A stretch of DNA of 61,626 nt, from NCBI GenBank assembly GCA_902775735.1, contig CACYNH010000011.1, positions 1 through 61,626 of the forward strand, read 5' to 3'. This DNA is from an uncultured Erysipelotrichaceae bacterium (GTDB taxonomy: Bacteria; Bacillota_I; Bacilli_A; Erysipelotrichales; Erysipelotrichaceae). Under the pieces are notes generated by a model. It was not told the DNA's origin. It searched no databases and saw only the letters and a program-made list of their open reading frames with translations. Both the position numbers and the translations under genes were made by a program. Of the stretch, positions 44,027-52,284 are shown piece after piece. Positions within the stretch are counted from its first letter, which is position 1. The number at the start of each line of letters is the position of its first letter.

Positions 44027-44734
44027 ATGAGTTTATATGTAATGAGCGACATTCACGGCCTTTATGACCGTTATATGCGGATGCTGGAGAGGATCCATCT
44101 CAGCGAAGAGGATACTCTTTTCATCCTGGGCGATGTGATCGACAGGGGAAAAGACGGCATCCGGATCCTTCTGGATATGATGGAGCGTCCCAACGTGGTG
44201 CCGTTTCTTGGCAATCATGAATGGATGATGCTGGCATATCTTGAGGGGATTGAAACCCCGTACAGCTGGCTTTCGGATTACTCCGGAGGCGGCGTGACGC
44301 TGAACGATTTCTCCCGGCTGGATGAGCGGACGCAGAATATGATGTATGAGTATCTGCGCTATGAAACGATGCTGGTGAAAATGCTTGAGGTGGACGGGGA
44401 AGAGATCATGCTGTCGCATGCCGGCTTCACCTATGAGCGTGAGGACTGGCATACCGGTGAAGTCGCCGACCTGAACGCATGCTGTGATCTGGTCTTCGGA
44501 ACCGGGCCGTTCTCGATCCGCAATCTTTCCTCACTGCCGCCGCAGTCTCCGCTTACATGCATGGTCGGCCATCTGGAAACCGGCCGGATTCCCGGCGGAA
44601 CCCCGCGCCACATCTTTGAGCGCACATACTCCAACGGCATCACTCTTGTCGATATCGACACCGGCTGCGAATACGGCGAAGACGGCGTGCTGACGTGTCT
44701 CTGCCTTGACAGAAAACAGATTTACAGACTTTAA
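44027..44734 (+). CDS. Serine/threonine protein phosphatase-like metallophosphatase (ApaH/PrpE type)
   Basis: This 235-residue enzyme has the calcineurin-like metal site: SDIHG (Asp8, His10), GDVIDRG, GNHEWM, the LSHAG block and a final GHLET segment. Relatives are PP2A-like phosphatases or diadenosine tetraphosphatases. No Shine-Dalgarno sequence is seen before the ATG at 44027. TATGAT at 44004-44009 and TATTCT at 44008-44013 are possible -10 boxes, giving a leader of at most about ten bases. It is a single gene closed by a terminator. Confidence 0.87.
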   Translation: MSLYVMSDIHGLYDRYMRMLERIHLSEEDTLFILGDVIDRGKDGIRILLDMMERPNVVPFLGNHEWMMLAYLEGIETPYSWLSDYSGGGVTLNDFSRLDERTQNMMYEYLRYETMLVKMLEVDGEEIMLSHAGFTYEREDWHTGEVADLNACCDLVFGTGPFSIRNLSSLPPQSPLTCMVGHLETGRIPGGTPRHIFERTYSNGITLVDIDTGCEYGEDGVLTCLCLDRKQIYRL

Positions 44735-44735
44735 A

Positions 44736-44766
44736 AACTGATCAGACTAAGCTGATCAGTTTTTTC
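44736..44766. terminator. Terminator between the phosphatase and threonine aldolase genes
   Basis: AACTGATCAG and CTGATCAGTT pair around six bases, followed by a T-run on the plus strand and a shorter one on the minus strand. Confidence 0.88.
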
Positions 44767-44767
44767 G

Positions 44768-45814
44768 TTAACGGTATTTTTCCAGCAGTTCAATCAAAGC
44801 GGAAGTATCTTCAGGACTTGTTGCCCAGGATGTCGCAAGACGGATGACGGTGTCTGTTTCGCCATACGTCTCCCAGAAGCTGTATTCACATTCTTTTCCG
44901 AACGCTTCAAGCTTCTGATTGTCCATGATAATGAAGATCTGGTTGGTCGGCGTCTCAAAGAAGAAACGGTATCCGTAGTCTTTGAGGGCTTTTTTGATTT
45001 TTGCCGCTTGCCTCAGGGCGTTTTCGCCGGCTTTTTCATAGAGATTGTCAGTAAAGAGGGTATCGAACATCAGACCGGTGATTCTGCCTTTGGCAAGAAG
45101 CGCGCCTCTCTGCTTGATGATGGTGAAGAAATGGGGAATCAGGCCGGGATCAGGAATGACGACCATCTCGCCGAACAAAGCGCCGCATTTTGTGCCGCCG
45201 ATATAGAAAACATCGCACTGCTCGGCAAGATCGAGTAAAGTCACATCATTTTCTTCAGCCGCCAGACCATAGGCGAGTCTGGCACCGTCGGCGTAAAGAT
45301 ACATGCCGAACTGACGGCAGGCGTCATGCAGGTCGCGCAGTTCATCCAGAGAATAAAGGGTGCCGTATTCCGTCGGCTGGGAAATATAAACCATGCCTGG
45401 CATGACCATGTGGTCATGATTGGCGTCATTATAGAAAGCTTTGCAGTATGCGCGGATCTGATCGCCGCTGATCTTGCCGTATTCATGGGGCAGGGTCAGC
45501 ACCTTGTGGCCGCCTGCTTCCACGGCGCCGGCTTCATGAACCGCGATATGTCCCGTTTCCGCCGCGATCACGCCCTGGTAAGGACGCAGAAGGGAAGTGA
45601 TGACGGTTTCGTTGACCTGGGTGCCGCCGGCCAGAATCTGGATTTCCGCAGCCGGAGCGTTGCACAGGATGCGGATTTTACTGCGGACTGCTTCGCTGTA
45701 GGGATCTATGCCGTAGCCGGAAGTCTTTTCAAGATTCGTCGCGCAAAGGCGCTCAAGAATCTCGGGAAGGGCGCCTTCCATATAGTCAGACGCGAAATAA
45801 AGTTTCTCACTCAT
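44768..45814 (-). CDS. ltaE: Low-specificity L-threonine aldolase family enzyme
   Basis: This 348-residue PLP enzyme of the beta-eliminating lyase fold would split threonine to glycine and acetaldehyde. The PLP lysine is Lys209 in YIGGTKCGALFG, AETGHIAVHEAG (85-96) and the YADGARL block (175-181) are family motifs. GGAG precedes ATG 45814. Its presence along with the full threonine pathway and serC/thrH suggests glycine can be drawn from threonine. Exact substrate is uncertain within the family. Confidence 0.87.
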   Translation of the reverse strand: MSEKLYFASDYMEGALPEILERLCATNLEKTSGYGIDPYSEAVRSKIRILCNAPAAEIQILAGGTQVNETVITSLLRPYQGVIAAETGHIAVHEAGAVEAGGHKVLTLPHEYGKISGDQIRAYCKAFYNDANHDHMVMPGMVYISQPTEYGTLYSLDELRDLHDACRQFGMYLYADGARLAYGLAAEENDVTLLDLAEQCDVFYIGGTKCGALFGEMVVIPDPGLIPHFFTIIKQRGALLAKGRITGLMFDTLFTDNLYEKAGENALRQAAKIKKALKDYGYRFFFETPTNQIFIIMDNQKLEAFGKECEYSFWETYGETDTVIRLATSWATSPEDTSALIELLEKYR

Positions 45815-45918
45815 AGCATTCTCCAATCATGCATTTAAGATTGTACTACAAGGATGATGGCAGTGCATGCAAAGGGATATGCTATCATTGAAATGATATT
45901 CAGGGAGAAAAACCGCCA

Positions 45919-47226
45919 ATGAAAAAACTGACATTCTTACTGTGCGCTTCGCTGCTGCTGGCAGCCTGCGCCGTGACAGAAGAAGCTGCAGCTCTTCCCG
46001 ACTCACAGGAGCCAGCGGAACAGGAAACGGAAGAACCGGTTCAGGCCGGCAAAGTCATATGGGTGAAGGAACCGTCCATGGAACTCGATATTGCGGGTGA
46101 AATGAAGGCTTATCCGTATATTCTGGGCGCCCGCATCGAATATACAGGCTATCCTTCTGAATGGGCCGCCAATGCTCAGACCGGCTTCAGTGATGAGGTC
46201 ACCGGCTACCGCAATGACTGCCTGATTGCCGGCAGAGAAGGCAGATACGGAATCATTGATTATAACGGCAATATCGTCTGGCCTTTCAACATCACAAAGC
46301 AGTATGACGCGGATGATTCGCTGCCTGTTGTATATCAGCCCTATACGGGATTTGTTGTCTATGATACCGATGAATCCACCAGTGTGTTTGACGCCGGTTT
46401 CACCTCACGTTCTGAAGTTGTGACAGGAGGTCTTGGCGGCTGGGCGCCGGCGCCGTATGTCAGAAACCATGAGGTTCTGATCGATGATCCGGCTTCCGGG
46501 GCTGCGATGGCTTACGAAAACCAGTTTGACGCAAGGCAGGTCATGGATGTGACGGATGACAGCGGAAATGCCATCGGCTGCGCGGTCATCGCAAAAGATA
46601 CCTCCATCATGATGGAGACAGACTATCACTGCAGCAGCTTTGTCAACGGCTATGTCACGGTCACGGAAAAGGATGACTGGAATGATCCGGGGAAAACAGG
46701 CTTCGTCTCGGCAGAGGGAAAAGATATCACAGGCGGCCCCGTCTATGAGAAAACCGGATTCTTCATGGAAGGGTATGCGCCTGTGAAAATCAACGGAAAA
46801 TGGGCCTACATCGATGAAGAGGGCAGGCAGGTCACCGAAGCTGTTTTCACTTATGCGAGCATGATCAACGGCGGCCGCGCCTTTGTGGAGTACAACGGTC
46901 TCTATGGCGTCCTTGATCTGGCAAATACGCTGAAACAGAACATCCCGGTCAATGATGAAACCTGCTCCGGTGACTATCACGAAGAGCCTTTTGAAGAGCA
47001 GGAAGCAGCACAGGAAGAATCCATCGGAATCCTGAAGGTGCTCATCGACAATCTCAACAGCCGATCACTCCCGTCCACAGACGGAGAAAAGCTCGGCAAA
47101 CCGGATAAGGGCAGTGAATGGGATGTCTATGAAATCCGTGAGGCGGAAGGCTACACATGGTACAGGATCGGCAAAGACCGCTGGGTCGCGGACGGCGGCG
47201 GCTGGGTTGAGTATACGGAAAACTGA
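45919..47226 (+). CDS. WG-repeat lipoprotein with C-terminal SH3-like domain
   Basis: This 435-residue protein begins with a lipoprotein signal (LLAAC, Cys17) and an acidic linker. The middle has WG-type beta-repeats (GRYGIIDYNGNIVWPF; GKWAYIDEEGRQV; YNGLYGVLD). The end (about 370-435) looks like a bacterial SH3 domain (LNSRSLPST...GYTWYRIG...RWVADGGGWV), often a cell wall binder. AGGGAGAA precedes the ATG, and an extended -10 (TGCTATCAT, 45880-45888) lies upstream. No enzyme motif is seen; a surface binding role is likely. Confidence 0.82.
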   Translation: MKKLTFLLCASLLLAACAVTEEAAALPDSQEPAEQETEEPVQAGKVIWVKEPSMELDIAGEMKAYPYILGARIEYTGYPSEWAANAQTGFSDEVTGYRNDCLIAGREGRYGIIDYNGNIVWPFNITKQYDADDSLPVVYQPYTGFVVYDTDESTSVFDAGFTSRSEVVTGGLGGWAPAPYVRNHEVLIDDPASGAAMAYENQFDARQVMDVTDDSGNAIGCAVIAKDTSIMMETDYHCSSFVNGYVTVTEKDDWNDPGKTGFVSAEGKDITGGPVYEKTGFFMEGYAPVKINGKWAYIDEEGRQVTEAVFTYASMINGGRAFVEYNGLYGVLDLANTLKQNIPVNDETCSGDYHEEPFEEQEAAQEESIGILKVLIDNLNSRSLPSTDGEKLGKPDKGSEWDVYEIREAEGYTWYRIGKDRWVADGGGWVEYTEN

Positions 47227-47234
47227 ACACGATA

Positions 47235-47255
47235 AAAGGAGCTCACGCTCCTTTT
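47235..47255. terminator. Terminator between the WG-repeat and rpoE genes
   Basis: AAAGGAGC and GCTCCTTT pair around TCAC, with T-runs on both sides for the convergent genes. Confidence 0.85.
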
Positions 47256-47269
47256 CGTTATTGTATGAA

Positions 47270-47623
47270 TTAGTATTCTTCTGTCTGACTTTCGTCCAGA
47301 TTCTCCGCGGATTCGCCGTCTTCACCTTCGGTCAGTTCAATGTCTTCTGTTTCTTCCTCATCATCGTCTGTGTCCATCTCTTCAACTGTGATGTGTGTTT
47401 CATCATAGCTGTGATTCTCGGTGAGGTCCCATGTGTTGTTTTCACGCTGGGTAAACCTTGAATCAAGGGAAAGATGGGAATAGAAAGAACTTCTCTTGCG
47501 CTTCAGCTGGTCTTCGGGAATTTCCGCTTTTTCCGCTGCTTTGCTGTAGAGTTCATTGAATGGTACACATGAATTGACGGTTTTCAGATAATCGTAGGCC
47601 GCGTCTGTTAGACTGATTCTCAT
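47270..47623 (-). CDS. rpoE: DNA-directed RNA polymerase delta subunit
   Basis: This 117-residue protein has an N-terminal HARE-HTH domain (about residues 1-70; SLTDAAYDYLKTV at the start, YSHLSLDSRF near 48-57, NNTWDL near 62-67) and a very acidic disordered tail (Asp/Glu-rich to the end). That is the delta subunit layout, which improves RNA polymerase recycling and promoter selectivity in Firmicutes. It is a single gene here, not beside pyrG. Confidence 0.9.
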   Translation of the reverse strand: MRISLTDAAYDYLKTVNSCVPFNELYSKAAEKAEIPEDQLKRKRSSFYSHLSLDSRFTQRENNTWDLTENHSYDETHITVEEMDTDDDEEETEDIELTEGEDGESAENLDESQTEEY

Positions 47624-47766
47624 TTTATTGCATCGACTCCTTTAATCAGTGAAAGTGATAATAGTATTGATTGATTAAAAGGTCAATATCCTTTTTTGCG
47701 GATTTATCAAACTTGTTTAAATAATTTCCGCTTCAGAAGCTGTGCCGGAGAGTTAATGCACGATTT

Positions 47767-47916
47767 TTATTTCTTTGTAATTTTTTTGATCGCTTTGGTT
47801 AATGGCGCGACCAGCTTTTCACCTTCATGCTGCCAGCCTTTTTTCGTCCGTTTATTGCAGTAGGGGCACTGGAAAGCGCGGTCGGGAATGGATTTTCCGC
47901 ATCTTGGGCATTTCAT
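47767..47916 (-). CDS. 49-residue zinc-ribbon protein
   Basis: A short frame starts at 47916 (MKCPRCGK...) and ends at 47767. It carries two CxxC knuckles, CPRC and CPYC, within the first 20 residues, then a basic lysine-rich tail ending KKITKK. GGAGGT lies seven bases before the ATG. This pattern is a single zinc ribbon of the kind that binds nucleic acid or proteins. It stands alone between rpoE and the rpsU operon. Confidence 0.75.
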   Translation of the reverse strand: MKCPRCGKSIPDRAFQCPYCNKRTKKGWQHEGEKLVAPLTKAIKKITKK

Positions 47917-48043
47917 TGAATGTACCTCCGTTTTTCTAATGATAACACAGAACTTTCACAATTCTGCCACGCGCCTCACACACACGCGCTTTAAGATTAC
48001 ATTGTCGGAAGACATTCGTATTCAATCCCTCCAAAAGAAAAAT

Positions 48044-48068
48044 GAACCTGGGCCAGCAGGTTCTTTTT
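48044..48068. terminator. Terminator of the rpsU operon
   Basis: GAACCTG and CAGGTTC pair around six bases; T-rich sequence follows on both strands. On the minus strand it closes the rpsU operon. Confidence 0.85.
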
Positions 48069-48084
48069 CATATTCTGAATAATG

Positions 48085-48351
48085 TCAGTTCAGTGAGTCA
48101 TGGTACTGAGATTTGATGTGATCAAGAATCTTTTCCATGAGTTTCTCAAAGAATTCTTCCTGATCAAGGGTTACATCCTGAAACTGCCTGAACAGGTCAC
48201 CCATTTCCGAAGCGTCCATCATCATGATGCCGGCGTCAGCCAGAATCCTTTCGCGGGAGTTTTTCAGTCCCGGAATCTTCTGCTGGATGCTGCCGTCATC
48301 ATTTTCAGCTGTGAATGTTTCCGTCTCGAAATCAAAGATGATTCTGTCCAT
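48085..48351 (-). CDS. Hypothetical acidic protein in the rpsU operon
   Basis: I do not recognise this 88-residue protein. It is acidic, with an N-terminal strand-like part (RIIFDFETETFTAEND) and a mostly helical remainder with repeated Met (GIMMMDASEM). It follows the zinc-ribbon gene by one base. The consistent linkage to rpsU suggests a translation-related role, which is inference only. Confidence 0.6.
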   Translation of the reverse strand: MDRIIFDFETETFTAENDDGSIQQKIPGLKNSRERILADAGIMMMDASEMGDLFRQFQDVTLDQEEFFEKLMEKILDHIKSQYHDSLN

Positions 48352-48352
48352 G

Positions 48353-48589
48353 TCAGATACCCTTGAATTTCCTCATCTCAGCCTGGCAGTGCGGGCAGAA
48401 CGGCTTTTCGAAGCTGACCTGGAATCCGCACTCGGAACATCTGCAGGTTCTGAGATAAATCACACCAGTGACTGAAGACGGATCTTCCCTGGTATCGTGA
48501 ATCCAGTGGGGAATGATTCCTCTCAGCTTATCCAGCGTTGATTCACCCTTCTGTATTCTGATCCCCTTAGTCCTGACAGGTTTATCCAT
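48353..48589 (-). CDS. Zinc-ribbon protein coupled to rpsU
   Basis: This 78-residue protein has two cysteine knuckles in its C-terminal half: CRCSEC (about 49-54) and CPHC (about 67-70), a zinc-ribbon layout, after a basic N-terminus (KPVRTKGIRIQKGE) that could bind RNA. Its ATG overlaps the rpsU stop codon by one base (TAATG), so the two are translationally coupled. In many Firmicutes yqeY takes this place; this protein does not resemble YqeY. Confidence 0.72.
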   Translation of the reverse strand: MDKPVRTKGIRIQKGESTLDKLRGIIPHWIHDTREDPSSVTGVIYLRTCRCSECGFQVSFEKPFCPHCQAEMRKFKGI

Positions 48590-48765
48590 TACTTTCTTCT
48601 CTTCTTACGGGCAGCTTCGCTCTTAAGTCTTCTCGCGACACCGGGCTTGACATAGAATTCCTTTGCACGGCACTTTGCGAGAACTCCGCTGTTGTTGACC
48701 TGACGCTTGAATCTGCGCAGTGCGGAATCGAGATCTTCATTTTCCTTAACGACTACTCTGGGCAT
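48589..48765 (-). CDS. rpsU: 30S ribosomal protein S21
   Basis: S21 (58 residues) is a small basic protein near the anti-Shine-Dalgarno helix. The start [21 protein letters not shown] and the Arg/Lys-rich end ([11 protein letters not shown]) are typical. The ATG at 48765 is preceded by AAAGGAG; upstream codons in the frame are not conserved. It heads a three-gene operon with a zinc-ribbon protein and a hypothetical protein. Confidence 0.96.
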   Translation of the reverse strand: MPRVVVKENEDLDSALRRFKRQVNNSGVLAKCRAKEFYVKPGVARRLKSEAARKKRRK

Positions 48766-48953
48766 GGTAACTCCTTTCCTTTGATCGCATATCATAAAAG
48801 ATATGACCGGTCATATCAACCGAACAGAAGTATCATACCATTATCCGCGGCGAATTTCATCATGTCACATCACGTTTTTTTCGCTTTCTCGCGGCGGAAA
48901 CCGCATTCATTGCATCCCGGACATCCGGTTTGGGTGAGAAATTCCGGGTTCCC

Positions 48954-48962
48954 TGCTATAAT
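48954..48962 (+). promoter_or_regulatory. Extended -10 promoter of the 48985 gene
   Basis: TGC followed by TATAAT (48957-48962), 22 bases before the ATG at 48985. Confidence 0.65.
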
Positions 48963-48984
48963 ATAGGCACCGGGGGATCCTGAT

Positions 48985-49404
48985 ATGAAGATCATGAAGA
49001 AAATCGTCAGCTTTCTGTCGCTCATCCTGCTGATCGGCGGAATGGGACTCATGCTGTATACCTACCTGACAAACCACACCTTTGTCAACAAACTCACCAG
49101 CCTTATGACCAACGCTGACTGCAAGAAGGGCATGCTGTACATGCTGATAGGGATTATCTGCATGATCGCCGCCTTCCTTCTGTTCAGCCTTTCCGTCCGC
49201 ATGGGCAGCAGTATCCGCCGCAAGGAGCGTGAAATGGCCGCTCAGGAAAAAGCCAGAAGGGAAGAGGAAGAGGCGAAGAACCGCCGTCTTGAAGAGGAAG
49301 CTGCCGCCGCAAGAGCCGACGCCGAGCGCTTCAAAACCGAAGCCATCCAGGCCCAGGCGCTGCTGCAGTCATCCGCAGCGGAACCCAAAGACACAGAGAT
49401 TTAA
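48985..49404 (+). CDS. Membrane protein with cytoplasmic coiled coil
   Basis: This 139-residue protein has two membrane helices (about 8-27 and 50-70) and a charged coiled-coil tail (about 75-125, with EKARREEEEAKNRRLEEEAA in part). No family is recognised. The same plan, helices then a Glu/Lys/Ala coiled coil, occurs in the 61030 gene. GGGGGAT precedes the ATG. It may serve as a membrane scaffold, which is a guess from shape only. Confidence 0.65.
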   Translation: MKIMKKIVSFLSLILLIGGMGLMLYTYLTNHTFVNKLTSLMTNADCKKGMLYMLIGIICMIAAFLLFSLSVRMGSSIRRKEREMAAQEKARREEEEAKNRRLEEEAAAARADAERFKTEAIQAQALLQSSAAEPKDTEI

Positions 49405-49407
49405 GAG

Positions 49408-49432
49408 ACCGGACGCGTTCCGGTTTTCTTTT
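49408..49432 (+). terminator. Terminator overlapping the upstream part of the Mrr-like promoter
   Basis: ACCGGA and TCCGGT pair around CGCGT, followed by TTTTCTTTTG. The -10 of the next gene lies eight bases further on. Confidence 0.82.
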
Positions 49433-49436
49433 GTTC

Positions 49437-49445
49437 TGCTATAAT
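49437..49445 (+). promoter_or_regulatory. Extended -10 promoter of the Mrr-like gene (leaderless)
   Basis: TGC plus TATAAT (49440-49445). No -35 match is seen 17 bases upstream. The ATG at 49453 is only seven bases after the box. Confidence 0.75.
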
Positions 49446-49452
49446 TGCGGAT

Positions 49453-50406
49453 ATGACAGGAACGGAGTATGAGCGCTGGTGCGCGCAGGAACTGGCGAAA
49501 CTGGGCTATAAAAACATCCGGATGACCAAAGGATCGCATGATCAGGGCATTGATCTGATCGCTTCGGACCGGGGGATTTCCTGGGGATTCCAGTGCAAGT
49601 ATTACAGTTCGCCGGTCGGAAATGACGCGGTGCAGCAGGCCTATGCCGGCATGACCTACTATGGCCTTGACAGGGCGGCTGTCCTCACCAATATGACTTT
49701 CACCTCACCGGCTGAAACACTGGCTGAAGAAACCGGCGTTGAGCTCTGGGAGAGTTTTAAGCCCGGGGAAGACACAGACGCTTCGGTGATCCTCAGAATT
49801 CCCGCAGTCATCCTTCTCATCTGGACGCTGTACGCTTTTTTTGTGAGCCTTGAGCAGCCTCAGCCGGATCAGAGGGAGATGACCGTTCTTGCCTTCGCAC
49901 TGCTTTCTTCCGCTTCGGCATTCCCCGGCGCGAAGAAGAGCGGCGCCCTGATCTTCTCATGTGTCTGCGCGCTTCTTTTTATTGTCCCCTCGCTCGCAAT
50001 GCGCGCCCACACGGGACTGGCGGCAGGTTTTGCGGTTCTGCTTGTGCTGTGCCTGATCCGGATCACGGTTTACAGAAAACAGCGGATGATGAATGAATAC
50101 CGCGATGAAAAAGAAGAACTGAAAAAGCTGATCAGGAACACACGTGAGCGCTACGCGGAAGAAATCAGAATCCATCTGGAAGACCATCTGCGCACGCAGG
50201 TCAGCGTCACCGGGATCCAGGAAAAAAAGGACGGCACACTGGTGCTTTCCTGCACGTCCGCAGCGAAGGAAAATGAAATTGCTTTATGTGAATATACCCT
50301 CAACAAAGAGGCGGAATATGAAAAGACACCGGTCCGTTTCGCGCTGACATACACCGGCGGCCGCACCTTTACGGTGAAGGCTGTGCGCAATCCGGATCAG
50401 AAATAA
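49453..50406 (+). CDS. Mrr-type restriction endonuclease-fold protein with membrane helices
   Basis: Residues 1-105 form an Mrr_cat (PD-(D/E)xK) nuclease domain: GSHDQGIDLIA gives Asp34, and FQCKYY gives Gln47 and Lys49. Residues about 110-205 are hydrophobic, with about four membrane helices, and the C-terminal 110 residues form a charged helical and beta region. A membrane-linked Mrr nuclease is uncommon among simple restriction enzymes and fits a defence or stress role. Its ATG is seven bases after a TATAAT box with no Shine-Dalgarno, so it is predicted leaderless. No methylase lies nearby. Confidence 0.82.
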   Translation: MTGTEYERWCAQELAKLGYKNIRMTKGSHDQGIDLIASDRGISWGFQCKYYSSPVGNDAVQQAYAGMTYYGLDRAAVLTNMTFTSPAETLAEETGVELWESFKPGEDTDASVILRIPAVILLIWTLYAFFVSLEQPQPDQREMTVLAFALLSSASAFPGAKKSGALIFSCVCALLFIVPSLAMRAHTGLAAGFAVLLVLCLIRITVYRKQRMMNEYRDEKEELKKLIRNTRERYAEEIRIHLEDHLRTQVSVTGIQEKKDGTLVLSCTSAAKENEIALCEYTLNKEAEYEKTPVRFALTYTGGRTFTVKAVRNPDQK

Positions 50407-50435
50407 AGAACTGAATCAGTAAAGAGGTATTGAAT

Positions 50436-52001
50436 ATGAGCTGGTATGAAGACGCGGTGTTTTACCACATTTATCCATTGGGTTTATGCGGGGCGCCGGA
50501 ACATAACGACGGCGGTGAGCCGGTACACAGACTGAATGAGATCACAGAGTGGATTGACCATATCCACGCCCTTGGCTGCACCGGACTCTATATCGGTCCG
50601 CTGTTTGAATCCTCGGGACACGGCTATGAAACAAGCGACTATTACACACTGGACAGAAGACTCGGCACCAATGAGGATCTTGTTCAGTTTGTGAAGAAGT
50701 GCCACGCGGCGGGAATCCGGGTCATTTTCGACGGCGTGTTCAATCACACCGGCAGAGGCTTTTTCGCCTTTAAGGACCTGCAGGCAAACCGTGAGAATTC
50801 ACAGTTCCGCGACTGGTACTGCAATGTGAACTTCTGGGGCAACAATGAATTCAACGACGGCTTCAGCTATGACGCCTGGGGCGGCTACAACATCATGGCA
50901 AAGCTCAACCAGAGAAACCCGCAGGTGCAGAATTACATCTGCGATGTGATCAGGTACTGGGTCAAGGAATTTGACATTGACGGCATCCGCCTGGACGCCG
51001 CCGATGTGCTTGATTTCGGTTTCATGAAGGTTTTGCGCCGCACTGCCAATGAAGTCAAAGAGGATTTCTGGCTGATGGGCGAAGTGATCCATGGCGACTA
51101 CTCACGATGGGCCAATGATGAGACCCTTCATTCCGTCACCAATTACGCCCTGCACAAAGGACTGTACTCCGGCCATAACGATCACAACTATTTTGAGATC
51201 GCCCACACCGTCAAAAGGCAGCTGGACATGTGCCCGCAGGAATTGAAGCTGTACAACTTTGTCGATAATCATGATGTCGAAAGAATCATGACAAAGCTGA
51301 CGAACAAAGCCCACTTCACACCTGTTCATATTCTTCTCTACACACTGCCGGGCATCCCGTCAATTTACTATGGCAGCGAGTTCGGCATTGAAGGAAAGAA
51401 GACATACGGCACCGACGCTCCCTTAAGACCTGCATTGAAGCTTTCGGATTACAGAAACGCCATCAAAGAGAATCCATGCACCATGCTGGTGGCGGCGCTG
51501 GGAAAAATCCATGCCGAAACAGAAGAACTGCGCTATGGGGAATACCGCGAGCTTTCCCTGACGACCGGCCAGTATGCCTTTGCCCGCGGCAATGTCATCA
51601 TCACTGTCAATAACGCTGATCAGCCCGCATCGTTTGACGTGCCGGCCCAGGGTTCTTACACCGGCGCATTAAGCGGACAGAAGGTCAAAGCCGAAAACGG
51701 CAGGCTTCATGTGAGCGTGGAGGCATGCGGCGGGGAAATCTGGATTCCCGCAGGCAGGACGTTTGCGCCAGTGACAAAGAAAGTGAAACCGCAGCCGGCA
51801 AAGAAAGAAGTGAAAAAGCCCGCCGTCACAAAAGAACAGAGGGCAGGCAAATCCTTTGAGGAAATGAGCGTGGAGGAACTGCAGGAGGAAATCCTGGAGC
51901 GGATGCGCAGAAACGGACCGGTCACGGATCAGATGGAACGTGATGTGCGTCAGAACATCTGGCATGATTCTCTGATCAACTGGGTGAAGAGTTTCCATTA
52001 A
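50436..52001 (+). CDS. GH13 alpha-amylase family enzyme
   Basis: This 521-residue glycoside hydrolase has the GH13 barrel: DGVFNHTG (about 99-106), nucleophile Asp187 (GIRLDAAD), acid Glu216 (MGEVIHG) and FVDNHDVER (Asp280). It lacks a signal peptide, so it is cytoplasmic, acting on imported malto-oligosaccharides or glycogen. A Lys-rich linker (about 440-465) leads to a helical C-terminal extension of about 60 residues. The ATG at 50436 follows AAAGAGG; an in-frame TTG lies six bases earlier. The exact activity (amylase, neopullulanase, transferase) is not resolved. Confidence 0.88.
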   Translation: MSWYEDAVFYHIYPLGLCGAPEHNDGGEPVHRLNEITEWIDHIHALGCTGLYIGPLFESSGHGYETSDYYTLDRRLGTNEDLVQFVKKCHAAGIRVIFDGVFNHTGRGFFAFKDLQANRENSQFRDWYCNVNFWGNNEFNDGFSYDAWGGYNIMAKLNQRNPQVQNYICDVIRYWVKEFDIDGIRLDAADVLDFGFMKVLRRTANEVKEDFWLMGEVIHGDYSRWANDETLHSVTNYALHKGLYSGHNDHNYFEIAHTVKRQLDMCPQELKLYNFVDNHDVERIMTKLTNKAHFTPVHILLYTLPGIPSIYYGSEFGIEGKKTYGTDAPLRPALKLSDYRNAIKENPCTMLVAALGKIHAETEELRYGEYRELSLTTGQYAFARGNVIITVNNADQPASFDVPAQGSYTGALSGQKVKAENGRLHVSVEACGGEIWIPAGRTFAPVTKKVKPQPAKKEVKKPAVTKEQRAGKSFEEMSVEELQEEILERMRRNGPVTDQMERDVRQNIWHDSLINWVKSFH

Positions 52002-52284
52002 TTGAAACAATGTCAGTTGAATATGAAAACTGACTGTAAATAATTCAGAAAAAAAGCCTGTCGCCGTTGACAATCTGCCCATAATGACATAAAAGTTCAG
52101 ACTGGGATGATTGAACGTTGTTTCTGCTTATGTTAATTTGTATGGGACAAGATCTGCAGATTCCCCCAAAACTCTGAGATCATGTTCTGCCACCGGAATC
52201 CCCGGTGGTTTTTGTTTACGGCGCATATGAATTGCTTTTTTGTATGAATTGTGAGATGTAATGGCACAGAAGGAGAATCAAGTG
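52002..52284. other. 283-base gap with a possible short transcript
   Basis: No convincing gene is present. It holds a TTGACA-like box (52074-52079 area), a possible pair TTGTTT/TATGGG around 52118-52145, and a good terminator at 52190-52213, so a short RNA of 70 to 120 bases may be made here. It may instead be the leader of the MATE gene. Confidence 0.4.
52190..52213 (+). terminator. Terminator upstream of the MATE gene
   Basis: CCACCGG and CCGGTGG pair around a short loop and are followed by five T. It lies 71 bases before the MATE start, so it either ends a small RNA or attenuates the exporter. Confidence 0.8.
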
